Shown: positions 55,039 to 64,000 of the stretch, piece after piece | How positions within the stretch are numbered: position 1 is the stretch's first letter | How the letters are laid out: each line of letters begins with the position of its first letter | Origin: Drosophila miranda | Taxonomy: Eukaryota; Arthropoda; Insecta; Diptera; Drosophilidae | DNA: 64,000 nt | Direction: 5' to 3' | Assembly: GCF_003369915.1 (NCBI RefSeq) | Contig: NC_046677.1 | Span: 6,510,001-6,574,000 of the forward strand | The notes under the pieces: model-generated | The model's database searches: none | What the model saw: only the letters and a program-made list of their open reading frames with translations | What the model was told of the DNA's origin: nothing | Program-made: the position numbers and the translations under genes

Positions 55039-58000
55039 CCAATTATTTCTTTGTTTCTGAACACAATTAAAATAATATATGTATGTATTCGTATGTTATA
55101 TATAAGTCTTTAACTGATAACTCATGCATGATATATTTTTCCTCTAGCTATCAACTCAGTGAATAATATTCTCGGTATTCGTTGCATAGCATGTTTATTA
55201 AAAAATTATCATCTCTGAAATGCCCATATGCCAAGGGCACTTTCTTCAGAAGTTCAGGGAACAGGCATTATTTTACGGACCTCTTCTATCTTATGTTCTC
55301 TGGTTCTTTTTGAATAGTATTTTTCATAGATGCCTCATTTGGTGGCAGTGTTTGGCGGAGTCAATAATGTAGCATACGAGCTTTGTGCAATATGGTTTGC
55401 AGTGCATCCATAAACTGAATTTAGGAACACCACATCCTACCCTTGCGGACTCCCCACCTCATGTCATCAGTGTTGGGGAAGCTCTGAAATTTCAAGTGTT
55501 TTCTGCTTTCGCTCTCTTAGCAGCTTCTAAGTAATGACATTTGATTGCTGCCCCAACACTTTGCAGCTGCCATCAAATAATCATTTTGGCTCATTTTTCA
55601 TAAACTGAAAGCCAAAGCATAAGCAGTGGTGGTCTGTGAGTTCAAGTAGTTATCACAAACATCTGTTTGCAACTGCTTTTCATTTATCATAACTTTTGTG
55701 AAAATAAACTATAGAAAAATGTGTCTGTTGCCGGTGCCCTTTCCCCGAAGCCCCTGTGACCGATGCGACCGACGTGACCTGATGGCCAATAGTTCTTTTC
55801 CTGCTCCTCTCAGCCGAAATTCAAATACTGAAGATGCTTGTCGATGAACTAGTTGCCCAAAAATAGAATGGGGCTCTCAAGGGCCTAAGACCAGATATGT
55901 TTGTGTGGGGCGAGTGGATGGCATCAATGGCTCAGTCATGCGCCACAACCAATCCGAGTCGAAAGTGGATCCAAAAATTGTTGCTGGCCCCGACTGCGAT
56001 TTCTGTGGAAGCTCCATTGACGACGTCTCCTGCCCTTTCAGCACTCAAATATATGTTCCGAATATTATTTGCTGATGCTTGCATTGTAAGAGCACGTGGG
56101 TGTTGGCACTCGGTAACATTCGATTTTATTGCATTTTATTGCCAGCTCACCCAACTGTGGTGTGTGGCAGTAGCCTCGTTGCGGTTGTGTTCTGCAATTA
56201 GTGCTCGTTTCACTGCATAGTGCCGTGCCATGTGGTCGTCACGGAAAATGCATTTCGTTGTCCGACACAAAGGGGTCATTAACAAGTTCAGAGAGTGGTG
56301 CCGGCTGCGGTTTCCCTCCTCTTTGGTCTTTGGCGGTCCTTAAGGCGCTGGAAATCACTTATTTGCTGCCGGAATGTGGTCGGAGATGGCGAAAATCTTA
56401 AGACCCTCACTGACGTAAAAAGTATCTCATATCAGGACAGCTGCTTCTATTTGCTGGTATTTAATTTGGTAAATTGATTGATCCCCCCCCACAGACAGAT
56501 TTATGTACTGGTTTGCTATTGTATATAATGTCAGGACCGACCGACACTTATCTTTGATTGTGTGCAGTTCACGCTAGGCCAATTGTTCATATTTTAGGAC
56601 TTTTTGGTGCGTGGCTTTTCTGACCATTCCGCCTAGTGCTGCTGCCAGTGGCGTGCTTGATAAATGACCCAACCACCAAAGGGGGAGGGTAGAAAAAGGG
56701 ACAGAAGGACAGTAGAGTTAAATCATAACTGCAAGCAACTGCTGACGTCTGCAGCTCCTCATCTTCAGCTCCGTCTCCAGCCCCCTCCCAGCTGGCTAGC
56801 CTTCGAGTGGCATAAGTTCGACCATTTGTCTGCCTCTGAATTGTGGCCCAAGCTCGGCTGGTCAGTGCCTGTAAATCAATCGCAGTGTACCGTGCCTGGC
56901 ATTAATCAAAAACTAATTTATCAGCAAGTGGGCAGCCTTCTCCGTGGGGTTTATTAGCTGCCGGTCGCGGTCCCGGTCGGCCATGGCTAGTGATTAGTTG
57001 TGCGTTAACCCCGGTCTGACTCAGTTCCGTGTGCGGTACCATGCGATTTTTTCCAAAGTACAAAAAGAAACCAAAAAAAAAACCGAATGAAGATTAGAAA
57101 CTGCAAATTGCATTGAATATTTCATTGGAGCAGGACCTAGTTGCATGCCTGAATTAATTGCTCGCCTGGGCTGGGATCATTTATTTCACCCTCCAGGTGA
57201 CAATTGCTGGCTTCACTTGCGTCGAACTTGAGTTCCTGTCGCAACCGTTGCTCACAAATTGATTACCCAAAAACAAAGGGAACTCGAGCCGAGTTAAAGG
57301 TCCAGACCTTTAGATAGACGTTGTCTATCCACGCTATATTTCTCATAAATAATAATTGGACCGCATGTGGGGCACTCGCCTCAAAATGACAAAGGCAGGA
57401 GCGGAAAACGAGTGCCAGCTAGAAATCAGAGCCAGTTCCCAATCGAGTGGATCGGCAGCTACTTGTGCATCGCTCTCGAGTGCAAATTGGATTACCCATC
57501 AGACGGCACAAAAGGCGGACGAGTCATCGCCTGGCAGAATGTTAGCCCTCAGTGCACGTGGTCTATTGGTATGTCGGCTCAGATATTCTATATGTACAGT
57601 GCACACACATTCCAGCCACATACAAATCACGCTCGACATAAAAAAGACCTTTGAGCTGATGTTAATTTACCAACCAATTGAACTGGCTTTGTCCCTTGAG
57701 GACTTTCCAATCCGAGTGGGTCAGCAATGCACAGAGAAAGGAAGTTTCTTTACTTTAAATCTGTTTATAGATACAAACTCACTGTTCTACAGGTACTAGA
57801 GAAAAGGACTCGCTTCAGTAGCTGATGTTTTCAACGTTAATGAAGATCGAGAGTTATATGATTTGGTTTTTCTTTGCTTATTTATTTATGAAATATTAAT
57901 GTGGAAAAATTTGATTGAATTATCTTCAGGAACAAAAATAATTCTCTCAGGTTTCTAAGAATTATTTTGTCAAACATGTGATCCAATTTGAAATATTAAA

Positions 58001-58241
58001 AAAAAGATCTAATGGCAGCTATATACTGGTTCGATTTGGCGGTTCCAATTTATATACTGCCTCAGATACTTCAGGGAAACCCACACCATTAATCAATCAA
58101 TGAATACCAGCTACATTTGTAATATGAAGGAGAAAATTTAATGATAATCAATGATGAATACAGATAATTCTTTGGGTCTTATGCTTTATAAAACGCAACT
58201 AGAAAAATGCATAAAAATATCATCGGCGCACCGATGTACAA
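55039..58241. other. Noncoding stretch, no gene seen
   Basis: No supported frame. The 147-codon frame at 57356-57799 starts with TTG, has no ATG in good context and no recognisable feature. C-runs occur near 56484. Otherwise ordinary intergenic DNA. Confidence 0.45.
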
Positions 58242-58608
58242 ATACCCTTGCAATTGGGCGACAGATTTAACCTCTGTTAACATCCGTTTGTTTCTATGGT
58301 TCTGAACAGATGGGGTTACAGATCTCGCGTTAGATATAGCTTATCCCATATGTTACGTCATGAAAAACATACAGTGATAGTATGGTTTTAGAAAAGTCTC
58401 TCTACTCTAAGATGTTACGGATCATACAATGTGCAAAGCTGTATGGATATCGCTGTAAGCTTTCATACATCAGGACAGACGGACATGGCTGTATAAATTC
58501 GGGTTGTTTTCCTGATTAACAATACATACGAGTATATTTAAAAGGTCGGAAATGGTCTTCTCTGAGCGTTAAAAAATTCTAAAGTTAAAAGAGCCTTTGC
58601 AAGGGTAT
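58242..58608. mobile_element. TIR repeat with ATACCCTTGCAA ends (367 bp)
   Basis: ATACCCTTGCAA (58242-58253) and its exact complement (58597-58608) bound an AT-rich segment. It includes CAGACGGACATGGCTGTAT, a phrase I recall from widespread fly interspersed repeats. It is similar in its ends to the element at 28687-28887. No coding capacity. It lies 53 bp beyond the stop codon of the HACD3-like gene. Confidence 0.6.
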
Positions 58609-58661
58609 ATCCAACGACTTGTCGTAAAAGGAACAAAACAGTGCACCTGGCAGTGCGTGAA

Positions 58662-59975
58662 CTAGTCTGCATGCAGCTGACTGAGCTTGCCGCGTCCTCG
58701 TCCGAGCTTCTTGGCACGTAACTTCGACATGTGCGACATGACCAGATAAGTGCCCGGCAAGATGAGCAGTAGGAGGTAGAGTTTCAGGAAGAGAACCATG
58801 TCAAAGGTGAAGTTCAGTTTGTTGGGCATTTCCACTGTAAAACGTTTGGTTTCCTCGATGTAGGGAATGTTTCGCAGCACTATAATGCCCTCGCAAACGA
58901 TACCCATGGGGTAGAGCGGTATCCAGATGGTGTAGCGCAGCCAGGTGAGAAGGCCCACCTCGCGTCCCAAAAGCTGACTGAGATAGAAGGGATAGCTGCG
59001 CGGAGAGTAATGAAAATTAATGGGGTTTAATACTCATTTGAAGGGGAAGTTAACCTACCGTATTAGCTCAACCAGAGACCAAATGATGAACACATAGAAC
59101 ACCACGGGCTTGGCATGCATTCGGGGCTCCAATTCGATCATCAAAAACAATATAAAATTGCGTCCCGACACTTGGAAGAAGGGTACCAGAGGGCTTCCCT
59201 TGGTGTAGCCGAAGAGCGGGTGCATAACCTCCAGGTATTGCAGCAGCTGGATAAATTTGAATGCATTTCCCACATGGGCGTACGTCTTGGTTATGCTGTC
59301 CGAGCCATCGCGGTAGTAGAGCACGCCCATGACAGACACCACATACAAGTAGCCCACAAACATGGCCAGGTTGTAGAACATCAGGTAAACCTTTTTGGTT
59401 TTCTCTGCAAGTAATATTTGCATGAAGCTGGAGAAACTCACAGTTTAAATGCCAATCATCCCTACTCACCCTTGACATAGCCGAGCTCGCGCCTTTGCAG
59501 ATCTTTGTATTCCTTCTCATAGTCCTGTCGCACATCGCGCGGCGCCTCCTCCAGCTCCACATCGTCTTCTGTGCGCCAGCGGTCAAAGTCTATTTTGAGC
59601 CAGTGGGGTTTCTGGGGAGTGGCCACAAGACGCGGCCACCATGCCGGCTCCAGTTTTCTTATCTGTAACTCTATTTTGTTGTCGTTCACCACAAAAGTGG
59701 CGTTCTCGTTATCAATCAGGGCGTAGAAGTGCAGATCGAACTTGTACGCATTCAGACCCCGTGCCCCATGACCGTTCGCACTAAAGGCCACCGAAACCGG
59801 CGAAAAGTCCGCTATGGCTCCCTGTGAAAATTTGGGTGCACATTATTGATTTTTCGCGGCCTAAGAAGAAACTTTGCGGCGCACATGCACAGACCTTTGC
59901 ATCCTTTAGATCCACCTTCAGCTGTAGCGTTTGTTTGGTCTGCGACCAATATACCAGGGGACTCAATTGTGCCAT
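58662..59975 (-). CDS. Hacd2: 3-hydroxyacyl-CoA dehydratase with CS domain (HACD3-like)
   Basis: ER membrane enzyme removing water from 3-hydroxyacyl-CoA, step three of very-long-chain fatty acid elongation. Four exons: 59895-59975, 59470-59821, 59059-59404 and 58662-58995, with introns of 73, 65 and 63 bp, give 370 residues (human HACD3 has 362). The N-terminal about 110 residues form a p23/CS-like domain (LSPLVYWSQTKQTLQLKVDL to LVATPQKPHWLKIDFDRW). A charged linker (YEKEYKDLQRRELGYVK) leads into the PTPLA domain with about six membrane segments. The segment LVELIRYPFYLSQL carries the conserved Tyr, and YPMGIVCEG the conserved Glu expected for catalysis. The symbol assumes it is the D. melanogaster CG9267 ortholog, which I believe but cannot test. 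The first donor GTCTGT is atypical. Confidence 0.9.
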
Positions 59976-60107
59976 TTTTCCGGGAAGTATTCGTCGGTGT
60001 CCACCGGCATCACTTGACGTTTATTTAATATGTTATGTTATGGTCTTGCAGCCCTAGTCCATTGTTATGGACACGATATGGTAAAGGAAAATAATTTTTG
60101 GTCACTT

Positions 60108-60118
60108 TGGTCACACTA
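60108..60118 (-). promoter_or_regulatory. Motif 1 (M1BP-type) element upstream of HACD3-like gene
   Basis: TGGTCACACTA lies 133 bp upstream of the HACD3-like ATG. This is an Ohler motif 1 match typical of broadly expressed TATA-less fly genes. Confidence 0.55.
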
Positions 60119-62189
60119 ACGCAGAACAAACCCTTATAGTCCCATAGCATTAAGTCTTTGCTAACTGACTAATGGTGCCAAGAATGCGCCAGCTTGGCTG
60201 GCTGGCTTTGGAAAACATAATTTTATCATAAATAGTGCCTTAGCTCTTCGACTAATAGCCAGATGGTGTGTCTGGAGATGACTTGCTATCTCGGTCTTCG
60301 CAGCAAAGTTAGCAACGTCTAATGTCTTACAACTATATTAGGTTCTCACAATTTCTAGCTGTTGCAAGCTAACTGCTTTGACACTTAGTTGCATAGCACG
60401 AAGCTTTTGCTTGAGTAAGATAACCGCGAGAATTTGAATTCTTGGAAATAAAACAAATAAAACAAAACTATTAATGAGTTGGGTTTGGCGGCTTTTTATT
60501 CAAAATTAAATTTAAATAAATTTAAACATTGTGTATAGGGAATTTCATTGCATTTCCCAAGAGCCTATTGTATTTTTGTCATTGCATAGATTTAATCAAC
60601 TTTTGTCATCCTTTTTCGCTGTGCAACAAATTCGGACATTTTGATTAATGGTCCCGCCACCGCAGAAATTGGAGGGATAAACAAAGAGTAGAACCAACAA
60701 CCAACCCTCCACAATGTAGGACCCTGCGTTTAAATCTGTGAGGAGAGAATTATCCATATTCTATGACACGACATGCCAGAGTGTTTTTGTCCTTTTTGTT
60801 TTGACTTGTTTCCGGGTTTCCTTCCTTGTCGGGGCTGGGCTGTGGGCGTTGCCAAAACAAAAGGCGACCACTTGTCAAGCGTGTCCTGCCACTGGATTTC
60901 GTATTTTGTATTTAGGACGAACATCAACAACAACTACTAATACTACCACAGCAATCACAATGGGGCATACGTGTTATCAGTGTTAGGGCTTGAGGAGATA
61001 TCCATTGCTAATCCTGACCAGTATTTTTTTCTGTATCTATTTTTCAGCCATCGCACGCACATTTCCATATCATTTTGCACACCGACACGCGGCACAGACG
61101 CAGACGCAGCCGCAAACGCGGACGCGGGCGACATAAAATGTTGCGCTTTCTCAAGAATCGTTAGACATTGGGTCTGTCCAGATTTAGTTATCGAGCCGCC
61201 CATCTATCTATCTATCTATATATGTATATGCCTAGCTGTATCTGTATCTCCGTGTAAAGGTAAGTTTAGCCAGTACATATTTTTTAATATTTGTATACTG
61301 TATACATCCATCGTAAGCATTGCAAAGTTCTCAGGCGCCCCTTCAAATATGGGTATCTTTATTTCCGTGCGATTTGCGGTATTCTACATTATTCAGAATG
61401 CAATATTAAGGGTATACCAGGGAATACGAACAAGGACCCCAAAAATGATCCATTCTTGAATTATGCATACTTCCGTCGTGTGTGAGACGCGGGCTGGGGG
61501 TGAGGTGGTGATTAAATAAACAGATGTTTCACAATGTTGTTAGGCCACAATGGCGTATACGTGCCGGGCTTTACTTGTCTCTCTCTGTTTAATTGCGCCT
61601 AATGACGTCGCTACATGGTTACATAAAGTGGATACACACGAGTATATCTAGATACTCGCTAATGAAACTGCTGTCCCTTCAACATTATTTGATGTTGCCT
61701 GCGACCAAACAAAACGCAGCGAATGGTTAAGGTCAAGTCCAGTAGGAGTGGGTGAAGAGGCGCAGTGGGGAATGGGAGGCACCAGCTATTTCTCCTGTTT
61801 CCACTGCATGCGTGTGGCATGCGTGTTCATATAAGTTCAAAGAATATGGATTTGACATACAAGAGCTATACACTGCAAAAACAAGGAAATATCGAACCAA
61901 ATGTAAAGCCCAGATAGCAGACAGTGGGGATACGTTCGAATACGTTGAATATACTTTTAATACCTATTTTGAGTGCCTAAATAGATACCCCAAGAACTGT
62001 ACCCTGTATACAATGCAACTATGTTCGCACCGCTTTAAATATTAAAAGGAAAACGTTTTAAGGCGAAAAGTTTTCTAGAAACCACCAATAATCGATACTT
62101 TAAATGATTTCCTTTCCTTCATTTAAGTACATGCTAAAATTTAGACAAACGTCGGACCGCGGAGCAAAGCATTTGTGGGATGCTTTTTT
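60119..62189. other. Intergenic DNA, no gene seen
   Basis: AT-rich. A TCTA tetranucleotide run is at 61203-61219. The frame at 61752-62045 starts with GTG and follows a TACACTGCAAAAA repeat-like opening; I do not accept it as a gene. Nothing else is supported. Confidence 0.45.
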
Positions 62190-63884
62190 CTACATTCCAA
62201 TGAGGCTGGCCAGATCTTTGGTCACTTGATTCCTGGGCACCTTTGGTCTGATGCGCTCCTCTGTTATAAGGACCTCGGTTGTGGCAAGCAGGGAGGCAAT
62301 GCCAGCGGCTTCGGACATGGCGGCACGCAGGGCACTTGTGGGATCGACAATGCCGCGCTGCTTGAGATCACAGTACTCCCCGGCGGCCGCGTCATAGCCA
62401 AAGTTGCCGCTCCCCTCCAGCACTTGGCGGATGACCTCGGCCGGATTGACGCCAGCATTGCGGGCTATCGTGTAGCAGGGCAGGCGAAGGGAGTTCCCGA
62501 CAATGTCTCTGCCGATTTGGTGGTCCGGTATCTCCGATCGGGGCAGCGACTCCAGGGCGGGAATGCATCTGAGATAGGCAGTACCGCCGCCTGGAACAAT
62601 GCCATCACTGATGGCCCCATGCACGGCATGAAGGGCGTCATTGAGTCGGTCCTTCTTCTCGCTGACCTCCAGATCGTTGGCCCCTCCCACGTAGATGGTG
62701 GCCAGATGGCCAAGGAGTCGGCCCATACGCTCGTTGAGCTTCTCCACCTCCTCGTCGGTAATCGCCTCCTCCAGCAGGGCTCTGATATGTTGGACCCTGG
62801 CCTGCACCTGATCCGCGTTGTGGATGCGTGGGTGTAGAAGGTGGGTGGAGCTGGAGTCGACAATGACCTCGCTTACAACGCCAAGGTCCTCGCCCTGGAC
62901 CGCAGCCAGACGGGTCGTGTTCTCCAGAAGATTGGCCCCCATGGCCAGTGCCAAGTCCTGCATCTGATCCCGCTGCTCTGACCCGAAGCTGGGAGCCTTG
63001 ACGGCGCATACTCGGAGGCAATTCCGCAGTTTATTGATGACCAAAGCCTTTACTACCTCTTCTGATATATCAGTGGCTATGATCAGGAGCGGTTGTTCCC
63101 TGCACTTGGCCAACTCCAGAGCGGGCAGAATTTCTTCCAGCCGTTCAATGTGGGCCAGGGTGGCCAGCAAAAGCACATTGCTGTACTCCACTCGATTTCC
63201 ACTCCCCTGGTAGGCAAACAGAGGCGAGACGTATCCCTCCGGCAGAGTGACACCCTGTTGCACCTTCAGCTCGTCGCTGAGGCTCTTTGACTCCTTGAGC
63301 AGAAGCACTCCGCCCTCGCCCAGCTCTTGTATGGCGTCGCCAATCATTTCGGGCAGTCTCTTGTCTCCATTTAGGGCTACTCTGGCCACGGCCACCACTT
63401 CGCCGATCGTTTCGACTCTCTGTGACATACTCTGGAGCGCTTCGCACACCACCCTCGATCCTTCGAGCATGCCCTCCCTCAGCGCGTGGACATTGACCTG
63501 CCCCTGGCGGATCACCTCCAGTCCCTGGCTGGCCATGCCTCTGGCCAGAATGGTGGCCGTGGTGGTGCCATCGCCCACTTCGTTGTTCGTGTTGCTGGTG
63601 GTTTCTCTCAGCAGCTGGGCCCCCATGTTGCAGCGTCGATCGTCCAGCTGGACATTATTCGCGACTGTGATCCCATCCTTTGTGATCCTGGGCGATATCA
63701 TCAGCTGTTCGATCAAGACATTCCTTCCCCTCGGACCCAGGGTGGCGGACACTGCATTGGTCATGATATCCACGCCCTTCAGCAGCAGTCCCCTCGCCTC
63801 CGGACCAAAGCGTATGTCCTTGGCATAGGTCCGAATGGCTCCGACGACATAGCGGCGTCCATCCCGTCCACAGCGCTTTAGCAT
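62190..63884 (-). CDS. Hsp60D: HSP60/GroEL-type mitochondrial chaperonin paralog
   Basis: Group I chaperonin subunit, folding proteins in mitochondria. Single exon, 564 residues. The N-terminus (MLKRCGRDGRRYVVGAIRTYAKDI) is Arg-rich and amphipathic, as a mitochondrial presequence should be. The ATP site motifs are intact: TLGPRGRNVL (about 48-57), TKDGITVA (68-75) and GDGTTTATIL (104-113). So are the later VGGANDLEVSEKKDR, GIVPGGGTAYLR and GNFGYDAAAGEY. The apical domain (about 190-370) is the most changed part. The protein ends in ASLIGM and lacks the GGM repeats of ordinary HSP60. Divergence from HSP60A-type sequence and the 34C-like neighbourhood point to Hsp60D, one of the fly's paralogs, likely testis-biased (inference). 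The start is the only ATG ahead of the presequence. Confidence 0.93.
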   Translation of the reverse strand: MLKRCGRDGRRYVVGAIRTYAKDIRFGPEARGLLLKGVDIMTNAVSATLGPRGRNVLIEQLMISPRITKDGITVANNVQLDDRRCNMGAQLLRETTSNTNNEVGDGTTTATILARGMASQGLEVIRQGQVNVHALREGMLEGSRVVCEALQSMSQRVETIGEVVAVARVALNGDKRLPEMIGDAIQELGEGGVLLLKESKSLSDELKVQQGVTLPEGYVSPLFAYQGSGNRVEYSNVLLLATLAHIERLEEILPALELAKCREQPLLIIATDISEEVVKALVINKLRNCLRVCAVKAPSFGSEQRDQMQDLALAMGANLLENTTRLAAVQGEDLGVVSEVIVDSSSTHLLHPRIHNADQVQARVQHIRALLEEAITDEEVEKLNERMGRLLGHLATIYVGGANDLEVSEKKDRLNDALHAVHGAISDGIVPGGGTAYLRCIPALESLPRSEIPDHQIGRDIVGNSLRLPCYTIARNAGVNPAEVIRQVLEGSGNFGYDAAAGEYCDLKQRGIVDPTSALRAAMSEAAGIASLLATTEVLITEERIRPKVPRNQVTKDLASLIGM

Positions 63885-64000
63885 TTTCCTCTTAAGAAGT
63901 TTCTTTGTGTCTGGGGTTAACAGTAAATTTGGTTGCTAGTATAATCGAAATTTGAAAGCAAATGTAAAAATGTAAACTATTTCAAATTCAATTTTGAATA
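63885..64000. other. 5' flank of Hsp60D
   Basis: Short upstream region reaching the window edge. No TATA box or clear initiator recognised. Confidence 0.4.

Noticed and set aside
57356-57799. 147-codon plus-strand frame
   Set aside because: TTG start, mixed composition, no domain, signal peptide or splice context.
61752-62045. 97-codon plus-strand frame
   Set aside because: GTG start and overlap with a TACACTGCAAAAA repeat-like segment; kept as intergenic.
62175-62837. 220-codon plus-strand frame
   Set aside because: Antisense to Hsp60D; Gly/His-rich shadow with no similarity.
1-64000. CRISPR arrays, tRNA, rRNA or known microRNA genes
   Set aside because: No array-like spaced repeats and no cloverleaf or hairpin that I could recognise by reading; a tRNAscan or Rfam run would settle small RNAs.

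Overview
The window is nuclear DNA from a fruit fly of the genus Drosophila. Genes have short introns of about 55-75 bp with GT-AG borders, core promoters use TATA, TCAGT-type, TCT, DRE and 'motif 1' signals, and there are no bacterial-style operons. The gene set (RpL24, Vm34Ca, the Toll receptor Tehao/Toll-5, a HACD3-like dehydratase, Hsp60D) matches what I recall of D. melanogaster 2L bands 34B-34C (Muller element B). The expanded, partly decayed fibrinogen-related genes and the base composition suggest a non-melanogaster species, perhaps obscura-group; the species is inference.

Layout. 0-2 kb: 3' end of a TFIIIC large-subunit gene (+) and RpL24 (-). 3.3-5.9 kb: a graveyard of fibrinogen-related (FReD) pseudogene pieces, two of them an inverted repeat. 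6-15.4 kb: a divergent pair of cilium-type genes, a DNAI2-like axonemal dynein intermediate chain (-) and a CSPP1-like coiled-coil protein with an added Cys array (+, six exons, 3.8-kb first intron). 16-19.2 kb: small secreted or membrane genes around the eggshell gene Vm34Ca. 19.2-32.7 kb: mostly noncoding, with a promoter/5'-exon candidate near 20.35 kb, a small eight-cysteine secreted gene (24.8 kb) and its broken copy (24.1 kb), a possible tail-anchored microprotein (27.1 kb), and two short inverted-repeat transposons. 32.7-36.4 kb: an SLC17-type MFS transporter (-) and FReD gene 1 (-). 36.4-48 kb: about 11.6 kb without a convincing gene. 48-51 kb: Tehao (+). 52.5-55 kb: second eight-cysteine gene (+) and FReD gene 2 (-), with a flanking noncoding duplication. 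58.2-64 kb: a short TIR repeat, the HACD3-like gene (-) and Hsp60D (-).

How the genes relate. Most are independent housekeeping, germline or cilium genes. The accessory part is the set around Tehao. Two lineages of secreted genes (fibrinogen-domain and eight-cysteine) occur on both sides of this Toll receptor in the same relative orientation (eight-Cys +, FReD -), with dead copies nearby. This suggests repeated segmental duplication, gene conversion and decay of secreted, possibly immune or mating-related effectors. The eight-cysteine family is the best candidate here for something undescribed. Exon borders were read by eye from splice signals and reading phase; no alignments were run.
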